NCBI GenBank assembly: GCA_011046405.1
Contig: DSAR01000007.1
Coordinates: 1-6,721, forward strand
DNA from: Chloroflexota bacterium
Lineage (GTDB): Bacteria; Chloroflexota; Anaerolineae; B4-G1
Length of the DNA stretch: 6,721 nucleotides
Reading direction: 5' to 3'
In this document: piece by piece, positions 5,445 to 6,721 of the stretch
Layout of the letters: every line of letters begins with the position of its first letter
Position numbering within the stretch: the stretch's first letter is position 1
Notes under the pieces: generated by a model
The model's database searches: none
What the model saw: the letters and a program-made list of their open reading frames with translations, nothing else
Told to the model about the DNA's origin: nothing
Program-made: the position numbers and the translations under genes

Positions 5445-6356
5445 GTGAGCCATTCAGAGCAACGACTCAACTACGGCGGCCAGGCTGTGATCGAAGGGGT
5501 GATGATGCGTGGCGCTCACACGATGGCTGTCGCCCTGCGTCATCCCGAGGGGCACATCGTCGTAGAACGTGAGCCGCTCAACGAGGCGATCTACAACGGT
5601 CCCATCAGCCGCATTCCTTTCTTGAGAGGGCTGGTGATGTTGTGGGACGCCCTGGGCCTGGGGACCAAGGCCCTGATGATGTCGGCTGACGTCGCAACCG
5701 GCGAGGAGGTGTCATTCTCGGGCCCGGTGAGCTGGGGGACGATGGCGCTGGGGCTGGGTCTCGGCGTGGGGCTTTTTATGATGCTCCCGTCGTTTGTCGC
5801 CGGGCTGCTCGCCCCGTATCTCCCGACGGAGTGGCTCGTCAGCCTGATCGAGGGGTTCGTGCGCCTGGTATTGATCGTCGGTTACATCGGGTCTGTCGGC
5901 CAGATGCCCGACATGAAGCGGGTCTTTGCCTACCACGGTGCCGAACACAAGACCATTCACGCCTACGAGGCCGGCGTCAACCTGGCGGTCGAGGATGTGC
6001 GCCGCTTTTCCACGGCCCACACCCGGTGTGGCACGGCCTTCCTCCTGACGCTCGTCGTCATCACCATTCTCCTATTCGCGCCTTTTGGCCAGATGCCCCT
6101 GGTGTGGCGTGTGAGCAGCCGCGTGTTGCTCCTGCCGGTCATCGCTGGCATTGCTTACGAAGCGCTAAAGCTGATGGCGCGCTGGGACGAGCACCCCTGG
6201 ATGCGGGTCTTGATCGCGCCGAACCTGGCTCTCCAGCGATTGACGACCCGGGAACCGGATGACGGCATGCTGGAGGTCGCCATCGCGGCCCTGAAGGCCG
6301 TTCTCGCCAGCGAGGGCAAGCTGCCCGAAACCGAGAATGGACACGAAAACACCTAG
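5445..6356 (+). CDS. yqhQ: DUF1385 family membrane protein (YqhQ-like)
   Basis: This 303-residue protein belongs to the DUF1385/YqhQ family, widespread in Firmicutes, Chloroflexota and Thermotogota and of unsettled molecular function. The family hallmark Y-G-G-Q-A-V-I-E-G-V-M-M-R-G is at 10-23. The second conserved block, Y-H-G-A-E-H-K-T-I-H-A-Y-E, is at 163-175, followed by R-C-G-T-A-F at 194-199. Its histidines, glutamates and cysteine could bind metal or act in catalysis; that is inference. Four hydrophobic segments (about 99-123, 131-152, 198-214 and 227-245) suggest a polytopic membrane protein. Length fits the family (about 300-320). The GTG start at 5445 is chosen from the ribosome binding site, the promoter position and the family N-terminus; an in-frame extension to 5268 would precede the promoter. 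It heads a likely operon with the pyrophosphatase 52 bp downstream. Confidence 0.93.
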   Translation: MSHSEQRLNYGGQAVIEGVMMRGAHTMAVALRHPEGHIVVEREPLNEAIYNGPISRIPFLRGLVMLWDALGLGTKALMMSADVATGEEVSFSGPVSWGTMALGLGLGVGLFMMLPSFVAGLLAPYLPTEWLVSLIEGFVRLVLIVGYIGSVGQMPDMKRVFAYHGAEHKTIHAYEAGVNLAVEDVRRFSTAHTRCGTAFLLTLVVITILLFAPFGQMPLVWRVSSRVLLLPVIAGIAYEALKLMARWDEHPWMRVLIAPNLALQRLTTREPDDGMLEVAIAALKAVLASEGKLPETENGHENT

Positions 6357-6408
6357 CCCTTTACAGCAAGGTCGAAACCGAGGTGTTCCAGAAAGCGAGG
6401 GGTATGAT

Positions 6409-6721
6409 ATGTCGTTTCCCAGTCCATTTTACCGTTGGCGCCCCCATCCCTGGCACGGGTTGGAGATCGGCCCGAATCCGCCTCGCATCGTACACGCCTA
6501 CATCGAGATCACGCCATTCGACTTGATCAAGTACGAGATCGACAAGACCACCGGTTATATGCGCGTCGACCGGCCCCAACGCACCTCTTCCCAACCTCCC
6601 ACCCTGTATGGCTTCATTCCCCGCACCTTCTGTGACCATCGAGTCCACGCCCTTTCTCCCCAGGCCGAACAGGGGGATGGCGACCCGTTGGACATCTGTG
6701 TCATCAGCGAGCGACCGCTCA
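6409..6721 (+). CDS. ppa: Family I inorganic pyrophosphatase, N-terminal part, cut off by window end
   Basis: The first 104 codons of a soluble, Mg-dependent inorganic pyrophosphatase, which hydrolyses PPi to two phosphates and so drives biosynthesis forward. Compared with E. coli Ppa, active-site positions are present: Glu33, Lys41 and Glu43 (in I-K-Y-E-I-D-K), Arg55, Tyr67 (in L-Y-G-F-I-P) and the metal-binding signature D-G-D-P-L-D at 90-95 (Asp90, Asp92, Asp95). The N-terminus carries an H-P-W-H-G stretch (13-17), and the segment between Y-G-F-I-P and the signature is about a dozen residues longer than in E. coli. Both remind me of the subtype in Bacteroidetes and Chlamydiae. The ATG at 6409 has GAGGGG 6 nt upstream; an ATG at 6404 is out of frame. 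There is no terminator between it and yqhQ, so co-transcription is likely. The C-terminus lies beyond the window. Confidence 0.95.
   Translation, partial: MSFPSPFYRWRPHPWHGLEIGPNPPRIVHAYIEITPFDLIKYEIDKTTGYMRVDRPQRTSSQPPTLYGFIPRTFCDHRVHALSPQAEQGDGDPLDICVISERPL

Noticed and set aside
6361..6648. Minus-strand open frame opposite the pyrophosphatase
   Set aside because: The plus strand carries the pyrophosphatase catalytic residues and signature in the correct order, and the minus-strand frame shows no family resemblance.
1..6721. CRISPR arrays, tRNA or rRNA genes, riboswitches
   Set aside because: I found no regularly spaced repeats with unique spacers, no cloverleaf with CCA-type ends and no familiar conserved RNA segments. 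The repetitive plus-strand GCCTGGGC-like words are coding repeats of Ala-Gln-rich helices.

Overview
The window looks like chromosomal DNA from a GC-rich bacterium (roughly 60% G+C by eye), most likely a member of the Chloroflexota such as the Anaerolineae. That placement is inference. It rests on three things: alanine-rich HlyD-type adaptors made as lipoproteins, with a G-P-R-x-E stretch leading into long A/Q/E-rich helices; a DUF1385 (YqhQ-type) membrane protein; and the codon usage. No rRNA, tRNA or other taxonomic marker is present.

Layout: two divergent transcription units face away from a 376-bp intergenic region (5069-5444). Leftward (minus strand) runs an ABC export operon: an ATP-binding subunit (5068-4313), an eight-helix FtsX/MacB-type permease overlapping it by 20 bp (4332-1960), a 216-bp gap with inverted repeats, a first HlyD-family adaptor lipoprotein (1743-514), and 19 bp further on a second, paralogous adaptor lipoprotein (494 to beyond base 1, truncated by the window). 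Rightward (plus strand) runs a DUF1385/YqhQ-like membrane protein (5445-6356) from a near-consensus sigma-70 promoter, followed 52 bp later by the first 104 codons of a family I inorganic pyrophosphatase (6409 to beyond 6721).

Function: the ATPase and permease form a tripartite-type ABC exporter of the MacB/LolCDE superfamily. The adaptors would be lipid-anchored on the outer face of the cytoplasmic membrane, where they could form a conduit above the permease. The substrate cannot be read from the sequence. YqhQ has no settled function. The pyrophosphatase hydrolyses the PPi released by biosynthesis.

The most notable non-coding feature lies between the two units: a 110-bp imperfect palindrome (5106-5215) with 15-bp terminal inverted repeats, directly bounded by identical 8-bp repeats GCTAAAAG. 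It has the structure of a small non-autonomous mobile element (MITE) with its target-site duplication. It sits 30 bp upstream of the ABC operon start codon, where one terminus could supply a -35 hexamer for that operon. I do not see a clearly new biological system. The element, the tandem unequal adaptors and the Cys-Cys hairpin tip of the first adaptor deserve follow-up.
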